This document shows, piece after piece, positions 42,111 to 57,300 of a DNA stretch of 64,000 nucleotides. The DNA comes from Muricea muricata (lineage: Eukaryota; Cnidaria; Anthozoa; Malacalcyonacea; Plexauridae): positions 558,001 through 622,000 of the forward strand of contig OY979731.1 of assembly GCA_963855995.1 (NCBI GenBank), read 5' to 3'. Numbering within the stretch: the first letter of the stretch is position 1; every line of letters starts with the position of its first letter. The translations under genes and the position numbers were made by a program. The notes under the pieces are model-generated. The model had not been told where the DNA came from. It saw nothing but the letters and a program-made list of their open reading frames with translations, and did not search any database.

Positions 42111-44392
42111 ATGAATTATCATGAATTATTCATGAATATTCATGAATTATTCATGAATTTCCCAAAAATTTTTTCAAAATTTTTTCCAGAATTTTTTTTC
42201 AAGATTTTTTTCCCAAATTTTTTTCAGAATTTTTTGTCAAAGTTTTTTGTCAAAATTTTTTCCCGAATTTTTTTCAAATTTTTTTCCCAAACTTTTTTCA
42301 AAATTTTTTCCCAAATTTTTTATTCAAAATTTTCCCCAATATTTTTCATGAATTATCATGAATTATTCATGAATATTCATGAATTATTCATGAATTTCCC
42401 AAAATTTTTTTCAAAATTCTTTCCAGAATTTTTTTTCAAGATTTTTTTCCCAAATTTTTTTCAGAATTTTTTGTCAAAGTTTTTTGTCAAAATTTTTTCC
42501 CGAATTTTTTTCAAATTTTTTTCCCAAACTTTTTTCAAAATTTTTTCCCAAATTTTTTATTCAAAATTTTCCCCAATATTTTTCATGAATTATCATGAAT
42601 TATTCATGAATATTCATGAATTATTCATGAATTTCCCAAAATTTTTTTCAAAATTCTTTCCAGAATTTTTTTTCAAGATTTTTTTCCCAGATTTTTTTCA
42701 GAATTTTTTGTCAAAGTTTTTTGTCAAAATTTTTTCCCGAATTTTTTTCAAATTTTTTTCCCAAACTTTTTTCAAAATTTTTTCCTAAATTTTTTGTTCA
42801 AAATTTTCCCCAAATTTTTGTCAATTTTTTTTTCAGAATTTTTTCCCAAATTGTTTTTTTAGAATTTTTTCCCACATTTTTTTTCAAAATTTTTTCCCAA
42901 GTTTTTTTGTTCAAAATTTTCCCCAATATTTTTCATGAATTATCATGAATTATTCATGAATATTCATGAATTATTCATGAATTTCCCAAAAATTTTTTCA
43001 AAATTCTTTCCAGAATTTTTTTTCAAGATTTTTTTCCCAAATTTTTTTCAGAATTTTTTGTCAAAGTTTTTTGTCAAAATTTTTTCCCGAATTTTTTTCA
43101 AATTTTTTTCCCAAACTTTTTTCAAAATTTTTTCCCAAATTTTTTATTCAAAATTTTCCCCAATATTTTTCATGAATTATCATGAATTATTCATGAATAT
43201 TCATGAATTATTCATGAATTTCCCAAAAATTTTTTCAAAATTCTTTCCAGAATTTTTTTTCAAGATTTTTTTCCCAAATTTTTTTCAGAATTTTTTGTCA
43301 AAGTTTTTTGTCAAAATTTTTTCCCGAATTTTTTTCAAATTTTTTTCCCAAACTTTTTTCAAAATTTTTTCCCAAATTTTTTATTCAAAATTTTCCCCAA
43401 TATTTTTCATGAATTATCATGAATTATTCATGAATATTCATGAATTATTCATGAATTTCCCAAAATTTTTTTCAAAATTCTTTCCAGAATTTTTTTTCAA
43501 GATTTTTTTCCCAGATTTTTTTCAGAATTTTTTGTCAAAGTTTTTTGTCAAAATTTTTTCCCGAATTTTTTTCCCAAACTTTTTTCAAAATTTTTTCCTA
43601 AATTTTTTGTTCAAAATTTTCCCCAAATTTTTGTCAATTTTTTTTTCAGAATTTTTTCCCAAATTGTTTTTTTAGAATTTTTTCCCACATTTTTTTTCAA
43701 AATTTTTTCCCAAGTTTTTTTGTTCAAAATTTTCCCCAATATTTTTCATGAATTATCATGAATTATTCATGAATATTCATGAATTATTCATGAATTTCCC
43801 AAAAATTTTTTCAAAATTCTTTCCAGAATTTTTTTTCAAGATTTTTTTCCCAAATTTTTTTCAGAATTTTTTGTCAAAGTTTTTTGTCAAAATTTTTTCC
43901 CGAATTTTTTTCAAATTTTTTTCCCAAACTTTCAAAATTTTTTCCCAAATTTTTTATTCAAAATTTTCCCCAATATTTTTCATGAATTATCATGAATTAT
44001 TCATGAATATTCATGAATTATTCATGAATTTCCCAAAAATTTTTTCAAAATTCTTTCCAGAATTTTTTTTCAAGATTTTTTTCCCAAATTTTTTTCAGAA
44101 TTTTTTGTCAAAGTTTTTTGTCAAAATTTTTTCCCGAATTTTTTTCAAATTTTTTTCCCAAACTTTTTTCAAAATTTTTTCCCAAATTTTTTATTCAAAA
44201 TTTTCCCCAATATTTTTCATGAATTATCATGAATTATTCATGAATTTCCCAAAATTTTTTTCAAAATTCTTTCCAGAATTTTTTTTCAAGATTTTTTTCC
44301 CAAATTTTTTTCAGAATTTTTTGTCAAAATTTTTATTCAAAATTTTCCCCAATATTTTTCATGAATTATCATGAATTATTCATGAAATATTC

Positions 44393-47300
44393 ATGAATTT
44401 CCCAAATTTTTTTTCAAAATTTTTTCCAGAATTTTTTTTCAAGATTTTTTCCCAAATTTTTTTCAGAATTTTTTGTCAAAATTTTTTCCCGAATTTTTTT
44501 TCAAATTTTTTTCCCAAACTTTTTTCAAAATTTTTTCCCAAATTTTTTGTTCAAAATTTTCCCCAATATTTTTCATGAATTATCATGAATATTCATGATT
44601 ATTCATGAATTTCACAAATTTTTTTTCAAAATTTTTTCCAGAATTTTTTTTCAAGATTTTTTCCCAAATTTTTTTCAGAATTTTTTCCCAAGTTTTTTTG
44701 TTCAAAATTTTCCCCAATATTTTTCATGAATTATCATGAATTATTCATGAATATTCATGAATTATTCATGAATTTCCCAAAAATTTTTTCAAAATTCTTT
44801 CCAGAATTTTTTTTCAAGATTTTTTTCCCAAATTTTTTTCAGAATTTTTTGTCAAAGTTTTTTGTCAAAATTTTTTCCCGAATTTTTTTCAAATTTTTTT
44901 CCCAAACTTTTTTCAAAATTTTTTCCCAAATTTTTTATTCAAAATTTTCCCCAATATTTTTCATGAATTATCATGAATTATTCATGAATATTCATGAATT
45001 ATTCATGAATTTCCCAAAAATTTTTTCAAAATTCTTTCCAGAATTTTTTTTCAAGATTTTTTTCCCAAATTTTTTTCAGAATTTTTTGTCAAAGTTTTTT
45101 GTCAAAATTTTTTCCCGAATTTTTTTCAAATTTTTTTCCCAAACTTTTTTCAAAATTTTTTCCCAAATTTTTTATTCAAAATTTTCCCCAATATTTTTCA
45201 TGAATTATCATGAATTATTCATGAATATTCATGAATTATTCATGAATTTCCCAAAATTTTTTTCAAAATTCTTTCCAGAATTTTTTTTCAAGATTTTTTT
45301 CCCAGATTTTTTTCAGAATTTTTTGTCAAAGTTTTTTGTCAAAATTTTTTCCCGAATTTTTTTCAAATTTTTTTCCCAAACTTTTTTCAAAATTTTTTCC
45401 TAAATTTTTTGTTCAAAATTTTCCCCAAATTTTTGTCAATTTTTTTTTCAGAATTTTTTCCCAAATTGTTTTTTTAGAATTTTTTCCCACATTTTTTTTC
45501 AAAATTTTTTCCCAAGTTTTTTTGTTCAAAATTTTCCCCAATATTTTTCATGAATTATCATGAATTATTCATGAATATTCATGAATTATTCATGAATTTC
45601 CCAAAAATTTTTTCAAAATTCTTTCCAGAATTTTTTTTCAAGATTTTTTTCCCAAATTTTTTTCAGAATTTTTTGTCAAAGTTTTTTGTCAAAATTTTTT
45701 CCCGAATTTTTTTCAAATTTTTTTCCCAAACTTTTTTCAAAATTTTTTCCCAAATTTTTTATTCAAAATTTTCCCCAATATTTTTCATGAATTATCATGA
45801 ATTATTCATGAATATTCATGAATTATTCATGAATTTCCCAAAAATTTTTTCAAAATTCTTTCCAGAATTTTTTTTCAAGATTTTTTTCCCAAATTTTTTT
45901 CAGAATTTTTTGTCAAAGTTTTTTGTCAAAATTTTTTCCCGAATTTTTTTCAAATTTTTTTCCCAAACTTTTTTCAAAATTTTTTCCCAAATTTTTTATT
46001 CAAAATTTTCCCCAATATTTTTCATGAATTATCATGAATTATTCATGAATTTCCCAAAATTTTTTTCAAAATTCTTTCCAGAATTTTTTTTCAAGATTTT
46101 TTTCCCAAATTTTTTTCAGAATTTTTTGTCAAAATTTTTATTCAAAATTTTCCCCAATATTTTTCATGAATTATCATGAATTATTCATGAAATATTCATG
46201 AATTTCCCAAATTTTTTTTCAAAATTTTTTCCAGAATTTTTTTTCAAGATTTTTTCCCAAATTTTTTTCAGAATTTTTTGTCAAAATTTTTTCCCGAATT
46301 TTTTTTCAAATTTTTTTCCCAAACTTTTTTCAAAATTTTTTCCCAAATTTTTTGTTCAAAATTTTCCCCAATATTTTTCATGAATTATCATGAATATTCA
46401 TGATTATTCATGAATTTCACAAATTTTTTTTCAAAATTTTTTCCAGAATTTTTTTTCAAGATTTTTTCCCAAATTTTTTTCAGAATTTTTTCCCAAGTTT
46501 TTTTGTTCAAAATTTTCCCCAATATTTTTCATGAATTATCATGAATTATTCATGAATATTCATGAATTATTCATGAATTTCCCAAAAATTTTTTTAAAAT
46601 TCTTTCCAGAATTTTTTTTCAAGATTTTTTTCCCAAATTTTTTTCAGAATTTTTTGTCAAAGTTTTTTGTCAAAATTTTTTCCCGAATTTTTTCAAATTT
46701 TTTTCCCAAACTTTTTTCAAAATTTTTTCCCAAATTTTTTATTCAAAATTTTCCCCAATATTTTTCATGAATTATCATGAATTATTCATGAATATTCATG
46801 AATTATTCATGAATTTCCCAAAAATTTTTTCAAAATTCTTTCCAGAATTTTTTTTCAAGATTTTTTTCCCAAATTTTTTTCCGAATTTTTTGTCAAAGTT
46901 TTTTGTCAAAATTTTTTCCCGAATTTTTTTCAAATTTTTTTCCCAAACTTTTTTCAAAATTTTTTCCCAAATTTTTTATTCAAAATTTTCCCCAATATTT
47001 TTCATGAATTATCATGAATTATTCATGAATATTCATGAATTATTCATGAATTTCCCAAAAATTTTTTCAAAATTCTTTCCAGAATTTTTTTTCAAGATTT
47101 TTTTCCCAAATTTTTTTCAGAATTTTTTGTCAAAGTTTTTTGTCAAAATTTTTTCCCGAATTTTTTTCAAATTTTTTTCCCAAACTTTTTTCAAAATTTT
47201 TTCCCAAATTTTTTATTCAAAATTTTCCCCAATATTTTTCATGAATTATCATGAATTATTCATGAATATTCATGAATTATTCATGAATTTCCCAAAATTT

Positions 47301-50300
47301 TTTTCAAAATTCTTTCCAGAATTTTTTTTCAAGATTTTTTTCCCAGATTTTTTTCAGAATTTTTTGTCAAAGTTTTTTGTCAAAATTTTTTCCCGAATTT
47401 TTTTCAAATTTTTTTCCCAAACTTTTTTCAAAATTTTTTCCTAAATTTTTTGTTCAAAATTTTCCCCAAATTTTTGTCAATTTTTTTTTCAGAATTTTTT
47501 CCCAAATTGTTTTTTTAGAATTTTTTCCCACATTTTTTTTCAAAATTTTTTCCCAAGTTTTTTTGTTCAAAATTTTCCCCAATATTTTTCATGAATTATC
47601 ATGAATTATTCATGAATATTCATGAATTATTCATGAATTTCCCAAAAATTTTTTCAAAATTCTTTCCAGAATTTTTTTTCAAGATTTTTTTCCCAAATTT
47701 TTTTCAGAATTTTTTGTCAAAGTTTTTTGTCAAAATTTTTTCCCGAATTTTTTTCAAATTTTTTTCCCAAACTTTTTTCAAAATTTTTTCCCAAATTTTT
47801 TATTCAAAATTTTCCCCAATATTTTTCATGAATTATCATGAATTATTCATGAATTTCCCAAAATTTTTTTCAAAATTCTTTCCAGAATTTTTTTTCAAGA
47901 TTTTTTTCCCAAATTTTTTTCAGAATTTTTTGTCAAAATTTTTATTCAAAATTTTCCCCAATATTTTTCATGAATTATCATGAATTATTCATGAAATATT
48001 CATGAATTTCCCAAATTTTTTTTCAAAATTTTTTCCAGAATTTTTTTTCAAGATTTTTTCCCAAATTTTTTTCAGAATTTTTTGTCAAAATTTTTTCCCG
48101 AATTTTTTTTCAAATTTTTTTCCCAAACTTTTTTCAAAATTTTTTCCCAAATTTTTTGTTCAAAATTTTCCCCAATATTTTTCATGAATTATCATGAATT
48201 ATCATGAATATTCATGATTATTCATGAATTTCACAAATTTTTTTTCAAAATTTTTTCCAGAATTTTTTTTCAAGATTTTTTCCCAAATTTTTTTCAGAAT
48301 TTTTTCCCAAGTTTTTTTGTTCAAAATTTTCCCCAATATTTTTCATGAATTATCATGAATTATTCATGAATATTCATGAATTATTCATGAATTTCCCAAA
48401 AATTTTTTTAAAATTCTTTCCAGAATTTTTTTTCAAGATTTTTTTCCCAAATTTTTTTCAGAATTTTTTGTCAAAGTTTTTTGTCAAAATTTTTTCCCGA
48501 ATTTTTTCAAATTTTTTTCCCAAACTTTTTTCAAAATTTTTTCCCAAATTTTTTATTCAAAATTTTCCCCAATATTTTTCATGAATTATCATGAATTATT
48601 CATGAATATTCATGAATTATTCATGAATTTCCCAAAAATTTTTTCAAAATTCTTTCCAGAATTTTTTTTCAAGATTTTTTTCCCAAATTTTTTTCAGAAT
48701 TTTTTGTCAAAGTTTTTTGTCAAAATTTTTTCCCGAATTTTTTTCAAATTTTTTTCCCAAACTTTTTTCAAAATTTTTTCCCAAATTTTTTATTCAAAAT
48801 TTTCCCCAATATTTTTCATGAATTATCATGAATTATTCATGAATATTCATGAATTATTCATGAATTTCCCAAAAATTTTTTCAAAATTCTTTCCAGAATT
48901 TTTTTTCAAGATTTTTTTCCCAAATTTTTTTCAGAATTTTTTGTCAAAGTTTTTTGTCAAAATTTTTTCCCGAATTTTTTTCAAATTTTTTTCCCAAACT
49001 TTTTTCAAAATTTTTTCCCAAATTTTTTATTCAAAATTTTCCCCAATATTTTTCATGAATTATCATGAATTATTCATGAATATTCATGAATTATTCATGA
49101 ATTTCCCAAAATTTTTTTCAAAATTCTTTCCAGAATTTTTTTTCAAGATTTTTTTCCCAGATTTTTTTCAGAATTTTTTGTCAAAGTTTTTTGTCAAAAT
49201 TTTTTCCCGAATTTTTTTCAAATTTTTTTCCCAAACTTTTTTCAAAATTTTTTCCTAAATTTTTTGTTCAAAATTTTCCCCAAATTTTTGTCAATTTTTT
49301 TTTCAGAATTTTTTCCCAAATTGTTTTTTTAGAATTTTTTCCCACATTTTTTTTCAAAATTTTTTCCCAAGTTTTTTTGTTCAAAATTTTCCCCAATATT
49401 TTTCATGAATTATCATGAATTATTCATGAATATTCATGAATTATTCATGAATTTCCCAAAAATTTTTTCAAAATTCTTTCCAGAATTTTTTTTCAAGATT
49501 TTTTTCCCAAATTTTTTTCAGAATTTTTTGTCAAAGTTTTTTGTCAAAATTTTTTCCCGAATTTTTTTCAAATTTTTTTCCCAAACTTTTTTCAAAATTT
49601 TTTCCCAAATTTTTTATTCAAAATTTTCCCCAATATTTTTCATGAATTATCATGAATTATTCATGAATTTCCCAAAATTTTTTTCAAAATTCTTTCCAGA
49701 ATTTTTTTTCAAGATTTTTTTCCCAAATTTTTTTCAGAATTTTTTGTCAAAATTTTTATTCAAAATTTTCCCCAATATTTTTCCTGAATTATCATGAATT
49801 ATTCATGAAATATTCATGAATTTCCCAAATTTTTTTTCAAAATTTTTTCCAGAATTTTTTTTCAAGATTTTTTCCCAAATTTTTTTCAGAATTTTTTGTC
49901 AAAATTTTTTCCCGAATTTTTTTTCAAATTTTCTTCCCAAACTTTTTTCAAAATTTTTTCCCAAATTTTTTGTTCAAAATTTTCCCCAATATTTTTCATG
50001 AATTATCATGAATTATCATGAATATTCATGATTATTCATGAATTTCACAAATTTTTTTTCAAAATTTTTTCCAGAATTTTTTTTCAAGATTTTTTCCCAA
50101 ATTTTTTTCAGAATTTTTTCCCAAGTTTTTTTGTTCAAAATTTTCCCCAATATTTTTCATGAATTATCATGAATTATTCATGAATATTCATGAATTATTC
50201 ATGAATTTCCCAAAAATTTTTTCAAAATTCTTTCCAGAATTTTTTTTCAAGATTTTTTTCCCAAATTTTTTTCAGAATTTTTTGTCAAAGTTTTTTGTCA

Positions 50301-51393
50301 AAATTTTTTCCCGAATTTTTTTCAAATTTTTTTCCCAAACTTTTTTCAAAATTTTTTCCCAAATTTTTTATTCAAAATTTTCCCCAATATTTTTCATGAA
50401 TTATCATGAATTATTCATGAATATTCATGAATTATTCATGAATTTCCCAAAATTTTTTTCAAAATTCTTTCCAGAATTTTTTTTCAAGATTTTTTTCCCA
50501 GATTTTTTTCAGAATTTTTTGTCAAAGTTTTTTGTCAAAATTTTTTCCCGAATTTTTTTCAAATTTTTTTCCCAAACTTTTTTCAAAATTTTTTCCTAAA
50601 TTTTTTGTTCAAAATTTTCCCCAAATTTTTGTCAATTTTTTTTTCAGAATTTTTTCCCAAATTGTTTTTTTAGAATTTTTTCCCACATTTTTTTTCAAAA
50701 TTTTTTCCCAAGTTTTTTTGTTCAAAATTTTCCCCAATATTTTTCATGAATTATCATGAATTATTCATGAATATTCATGAATTATTCATGAATTTCCCAA
50801 AAATTTTTTCAAAATTCTTTCCAGAATTTTTTTTCAAGATTTTTTTCCCAAATTTTTTTCAGAATTTTTTGTCAAAGTTTTTTGTCAAAATTTTTTCCCG
50901 AATTTTTTTCAAATTTTTTTCCCAAACTTTTTTCAAAATTTTTTCCCAAATTTTTTATTCAAAATTTTCCCCAATATTTTTCATGAATTATCATGAATTA
51001 TTCATGAATATTCATGAATTATTCATGAATTTCCCAAAAATTTTTTCAAAATTCTTTCCAGAATTTTTTTTCAAGATTTTTTTCCCAAATTTTTTTCAGA
51101 ATTTTTTGTCAAAGTTTTTTGTCAAAATTTTTTCCCGAATTTTTTTCAAATTTTTTTCCCAAACTTTTTTCAAAATTTTTTCCCAAATTTTTTATTCAAA
51201 ATTTTCCCCAATATTTTTCATGAATTATCATGAATTATTCATGAATTTCCCAAAATTTTTTTCAAAATTCTTTCCAGAATTTTTTTTCAAGATTTTTTTC
51301 CCAAATTTTTTTCAGAATTTTTTGTCAAAATTTTTATTCAAAATTTTCCCCAATATTTTTCATGAATTATCATGAATTATTCATGAAATATTC
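44393..51393 (+). repeat. Super-repeat of about 7.0 kb
   Basis: A second marker block (CATGAATTTCCCAAATTTTTTTT onset) occurs at 44393, 46198, 48002 and 49816, then again at 51394, 53198, 55012 and 56826, giving offsets of 7001, 7000, 7010 and 7010. Rare variants follow the same offset: TTTTTCCTGAATT (near 49783 and 56793) and AAATTTTCTTCCC (near 49927 and 56937). Confidence 0.8.
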
Positions 51394-52572
51394 ATGAATT
51401 TCCCAAATTTTTTTTCAAAATTTTTTCCAGAATTTTTTTTCAAGATTTTTTCCCAAATTTTTTTCAGAATTTTTTGTCAAAATTTTTTCCCGAATTTTTT
51501 TTCAAATTTTTTTCCCAAACTTTTTTCAAAATTTTTTCCCAAATTTTTTGTTCAAAATTTTCCCCAATATTTTTCATGAATTATCATGAATATTCATGAT
51601 TATTCATGAATTTCACAAATTTTTTTTCAAAATTTTTTCCAGAATTTTTTTTCAAGATTTTTTCCCAAATTTTTTTCAGAATTTTTTCCCAAGTTTTTTT
51701 GTTCAAAATTTTCCCCAATATTTTTCATGAATTATCATGAATTATTCATGAATATTCATGAATTATTCATGAATTTCCCAAAAATTTTTTTAAAATTCTT
51801 TCCAGAATTTTTTTTCAAGATTTTTTTCCCAAATTTTTTTCAGAATTTTTTGTCAAAGTTTTTTGTCAAAATTTTTTCCCGAATTTTTTCAAATTTTTTT
51901 CCCAAACTTTTTTCAAAATTTTTTCCCAAATTTTTTATTCAAAATTTTCCCCAATATTTTTCATGAATTATCATGAATTATTCATGAATATTCATGAATT
52001 ATTCATGAATTTCCCAAAAATTTTTTCAAAATTCTTTCCAGAATTTTTTTTCAAGATTTTTTTCCCAAATTTTTTTCAGAATTTTTTGTCAAAGTTTTTT
52101 GTCAAAATTTTTTCCCGAATTTTTTTCAAATTTTTTTCCCAAACTTTTTTCAAAATTTTTTCCCAAATTTTTTATTCAAAATTTTCCCCAATATTTTTCA
52201 TGAATTATCATGAATTATTCATGAATATTCATGAATTATTCATGAATTTCCCAAAAATTTTTTCAAAATTCTTTCCAGAATTTTTTTTCAAGATTTTTTT
52301 CCCAAATTTTTTTCAGAATTTTTTGTCAAAGTTTTTTGTCAAAATTTTTTCCCGAATTTTTTTCAAATTTTTTTCCCAAACTTTTTTCAAAATTTTTTCC
52401 CAAATTTTTTATTCAAAATTTTCCCCAATATTTTTCATGAATTATCATGAATTATTCATGAATATTCATGAATTATTCATGAATTTCCCAAAATTTTTTT
52501 CAAAATTCTTTCCAGAATTTTTTTTCAAGATTTTTTTCCCAGATTTTTTTCAGAATTTTTTGTCAAAGTTTT

Positions 52573-54386
52573 TTGTCAAAATTTTTTCCCGAATTTTTTT
52601 CAAATTTTTTTCCCAAACTTTTTTCAAAATTTTTTCCTAAATTTTTTGTTCAAAATTTTCCCCAAATTTTTGTCAATTTTTTTTTCAGAATTTTTTCCCA
52701 AATTGTTTTTTTAGAATTTTTTCCCACATTTTTTTTCAAAATTTTTTCCCAAGTTTTTTTGTTCAAAATTTTCCCCAATATTTTTCATGAATTATCATGA
52801 ATTATTCATGAATATTCATGAATTATTCATGAATTTCCCAAAAATTTTTTCAAAATTCTTTCCAGAATTTTTTTTCAAGATTTTTTTCCCAAATTTTTTT
52901 CAGAATTTTTTGTCAAAGTTTTTTGTCAAAATTTTTTCCCGAATTTTTTTCAAATTTTTTTCCCAAACTTTTTTCAAAATTTTTTCCCAAATTTTTTATT
53001 CAAAATTTTCCCCAATATTTTTCATGAATTATCATGAATTATTCATGAATTTCCCAAAATTTTTTTCAAAATTCTTTCCAGAATTTTTTTTCAAGATTTT
53101 TTTCCCAAATTTTTTTCAGAATTTTTTGTCAAAATTTTTATTCAAAATTTTCCCCAATATTTTTCATGAATTATCATGAATTATTCATGAAATATTCATG
53201 AATTTCCCAAATTTTTTTTCAAAATTTTTTCCAGAATTTTTTTTCAAGATTTTTTCCCAAATTTTTTTCAGAATTTTTTGTCAAAATTTTTTCCCGAATT
53301 TTTTTTCAAATTTTTTTCCCAAACTTTTTTCAAAATTTTTTCCCAAATTTTTTGTTCAAAATTTTCCCCAATATTTTTCATGAATTATCATGAATTATCA
53401 TGAATATTCATGATTATTCATGAATTTCACAAATTTTTTTTCAAAATTTTTTCCAGAATTTTTTTTCAAGATTTTTTCCCAAATTTTTTTCAGAATTTTT
53501 TCCCAAGTTTTTTTGTTCAAAATTTTCCCCAATATTTTTCATGAATTATCATGAATTATTCATGAATATTCATGAATTATTCATGAATTTCCCAAAAATT
53601 TTTTTAAAATTCTTTCCAGAATTTTTTTTCAAGATTTTTTTCCCAAATTTTTTTCAGAATTTTTTGTCAAAGTTTTTTGTCAAAATTTTTTCCCGAATTT
53701 TTTCAAATTTTTTTCCCAAACTTTTTTCAAAATTTTTTCCCAAATTTTTTATTCAAAATTTTCCCCAATATTTTTCATGAATTATCATGAATTATTCATG
53801 AATATTCATGAATTATTCATGAATTTCCCAAAAATTTTTTCAAAATTCTTTCCAGAATTTTTTTTCAAGATTTTTTTCCCAAATTTTTTTCAGAATTTTT
53901 TGTCAAAGTTTTTTGTCAAAATTTTTTCCCGAATTTTTTTCAAATTTTTTTCCCAAACTTTTTTCAAAATTTTTTCCCAAATTTTTTATTCAAAATTTTC
54001 CCCAATATTTTTCATGAATTATCATGAATTATTCATGAATATTCATGAATTATTCATGAATTTCCCAAAAATTTTTTCAAAATTCTTTCCAGAATTTTTT
54101 TTCAAGATTTTTTTCCCAAATTTTTTTCAGAATTTTTTGTCAAAGTTTTTTGTCAAAATTTTTTCCCGAATTTTTTTCAAATTTTTTTCCCAAACTTTTT
54201 TCAAAATTTTTTCCCAAATTTTTTATTCAAAATTTTCCCCAATATTTTTCATGAATTATCATGAATTATTCATGAATATTCATGAATTATTCATGAATTT
54301 CCCAAAATTTTTTTCAAAATTCTTCCCAGAATTTTTTTTCAAGATTTTTTTCCCAGATTTTTTTCAGAATTTTTTGTCAAAGTTTT
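52573..54386 (+). repeat. Representative 1,814-bp higher-order unit
   Basis: The variant block CCCAGATTTTTTTC followed by CCTAAATTTTTTGTTC, AATTGTTTTTTTAG and CCCACATTTTTTTTC marks one point in the unit. It recurs with spacing 1,814 at 47377/49191 and at 52573/54387/56201. Other spacings (1,341; 2,041; 2,615) differ mainly by whole monomers and a 10-base CATGAATTAT change. Confidence 0.85.
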
Positions 54387-57300
54387 TTGTCAAAATTTTT
54401 TCCCGAATTTTTTTCAAATTTTTTTCCCAAACTTTTTTCAAAATTTTTTCCTAAATTTTTTGTTCAAAATTTTCCCCAAATTTTTGTCAATTTTTTTTTC
54501 AGAATTTTTTCCCAAATTGTTTTTTTAGAATTTTTTCCCACATTTTTTTTCAAAATTTTTTCCCAAGTTTTTTTGTTCAAAATTTTCCCCAATATTTTTC
54601 ATGAATTATCATGAATTATTCATGAATATTCATGAATTATTCATGAATTTCCCAAAAATTTTTTCAAAATTCTTTCCAGAATTTTTTTTCAAGATTTTTT
54701 TCCCAAATTTTTTTCAGAATTTTTTGTCAAAGTTTTTTGTCAAAATTTTTTCCCGAATTTTTTTCAAATTTTTTTCCCAAACTTTTTTCAAAATTTTTTC
54801 CCAAATTTTTTATTCAAAATTTTCCCCAATATTTTTCATGAATTATCATGAATTATTCATGAATTTCCCAAAATTTTTTTCAAAATTCTTTCCAGAATTT
54901 TTTTTCAAGATTTTTTTCCCAAATTTTTTTCAGAATTTTTTGTCAAAATTTTTATTCAAAATTTTCCCCAATATTTTTCATGAATTATCATGAATTATTC
55001 ATGAAATATTCATGAATTTCCCAAATTTTTTTTCAAAATTTTTTCCAGAATTTTTTTTCAAGATTTTTTCCCAAATTTTTTTCAGAATTTTTTGTCAAAA
55101 TTTTTTCCCGAATTTTTTTTCAAATTTTTTTCCCAAACTTTTTTCAAAATTTTTTCCCAAATTTTTTGTTCAAAATTTTCCCCAATATTTTTCATGAATT
55201 ATCATGAATTATCATGAATATTCATGATTATTCATGAATTTCACAAATTTTTTTTCAAAATTTTTTCCAGAATTTTTTTTCAAGATTTTTTCCCAAATTT
55301 TTTTCAGAATTTTTTCCCAAGTTTTTTTGTTCAAAATTTTCCCCAATATTTTTCATGAATTATCATGAATTATTCATGAATATTCATGAATTATTCATGA
55401 ATTTCCCAAAAATTTTTTTAAAATTCTTTCCAGAATTTTTTTTCAAGATTTTTTTCCCAAATTTTTTTCAGAATTTTTTGTCAAAGTTTTTTGTCAAAAT
55501 TTTTTCCCGAATTTTTTCAAATTTTTTTCCCAAACTTTTTTCAAAATTTTTTCCCAAATTTTTTATTCAAAATTTTCCCCAATATTTTTCATGAATTATC
55601 ATGAATTATTCATGAATATTCATGAATTATTCATGAATTTCCCAAAAATTTTTTCAAAATTCTTTCCAGAATTTTTTTTCAAGATTTTTTTCCCAAATTT
55701 TTTTCAGAATTTTTTGTCAAAGTTTTTTGTCAAAATTTTTTCCCGAATTTTTTTCAAATTTTTTTCCCAAACTTTTTTCAAAATTTTTTCCCAAATTTTT
55801 TATTCAAAATTTTCCCCAATATTTTTCATGAATTATCATGAATTATTCATGAATATTCATGAATTATTCATGAATTTCCCAAAAATTTTTTCAAAATTCT
55901 TTCCAGAATTTTTTTTCAAGATTTTTTTCCCAAATTTTTTTCAGAATTTTTTGTCAAAGTTTTTTGTCAAAATTTTTTCCCGAATTTTTTTCAAATTTTT
56001 TTCCCAAACTTTTTTCAAAATTTTTTCCCAAATTTTTTATTCAAAATTTTCCCCAATATTTTTCATGAATTATCATGAATTATTCATGAATATTCATGAA
56101 TTATTCATGAATTTCCCAAAATTTTTTTCAAAATTCTTTCCAGAATTTTTTTTCAAGATTTTTTTCCCAGATTTTTTTCAGAATTTTTTGTCAAAGTTTT
56201 TTGTCAAAATTTTTTCCCGAATTTTTTTCAAATTTTTTTCCCAAACTTTTTTCAAAATTTTTTCCTAAATTTTTTGTTCAAAATTTTCCCCAAATTTTTG
56301 TCAATTTTTTTTTCAGAATTTTTTCCCAAATTGTTTTTTTAGAATTTTTTCCCACATTTTTTTTCAAAATTTTTTCCCAAGTTTTTTTGTTCAAAATTTT
56401 CCCCAATATTTTTCATGAATTATCATGAATTATTCATGAATATTCATGAATTATTCATGAATTTCCCAAAAATTTTTTCAAAATTCTTTCCAGAATTTTT
56501 TTTCAAGATTTTTTTCCCAAATTTTTTTCAGAATTTTTTGTCAAAGTTTTTTGTCAAAATTTTTTCCCGAATTTTTTTCAAATTTTTTTCCCAAACTTTT
56601 TTCAAAATTTTTTCCCAAATTTTTTATTCAAAATTTTCCCCAATATTTTTCATGAATTATCATGAATTATTCATGAATTTCCCAAAATTTTTTTCAAAAT
56701 TCTTTCCAGAATTTTTTTTCAAGATTTTTTTCCCAAATTTTTTTCAGAATTTTTTGTCAAAATTTTTATTCAAAATTTTCCCCAATATTTTTCCTGAATT
56801 ATCATGAATTATTCATGAAATATTCATGAATTTCCCAAATTTTTTTTCAAAATTTTTTCCAGAATTTTTTTTCAAGATTTTTTCCCAAATTTTTTTCAGA
56901 ATTTTTTGTCAAAATTTTTTCCCGAATTTTTTTTCAAATTTTCTTCCCAAACTTTTTTCAAAATTTTTTCCCAAATTTTTTGTTCAAAATTTTCCCCAAT
57001 ATTTTTCATGAATTATCATGAATTATCATGAATATTCATGATTATTCATGAATTTCACAAATTTTTTTTCAAAATTTTTTCCAGAATTTTTTTTCAAGAT
57101 TTTTTCCCAAATTTTTTTCAGAATTTTTTCCCAAGTTTTTTTGTTCAAAATTTTCCCCAATATTTTTCATGAATTATCATGAATTATTCATGAATATTCA
57201 TGAATTATTCATGAATTTCCCAAAAATTTTTTCAAAATTCTTTCCAGAATTTTTTTTCAAGATTTTTTTCCCAAATTTTTTTCAGAATTTTTTGTCAAAG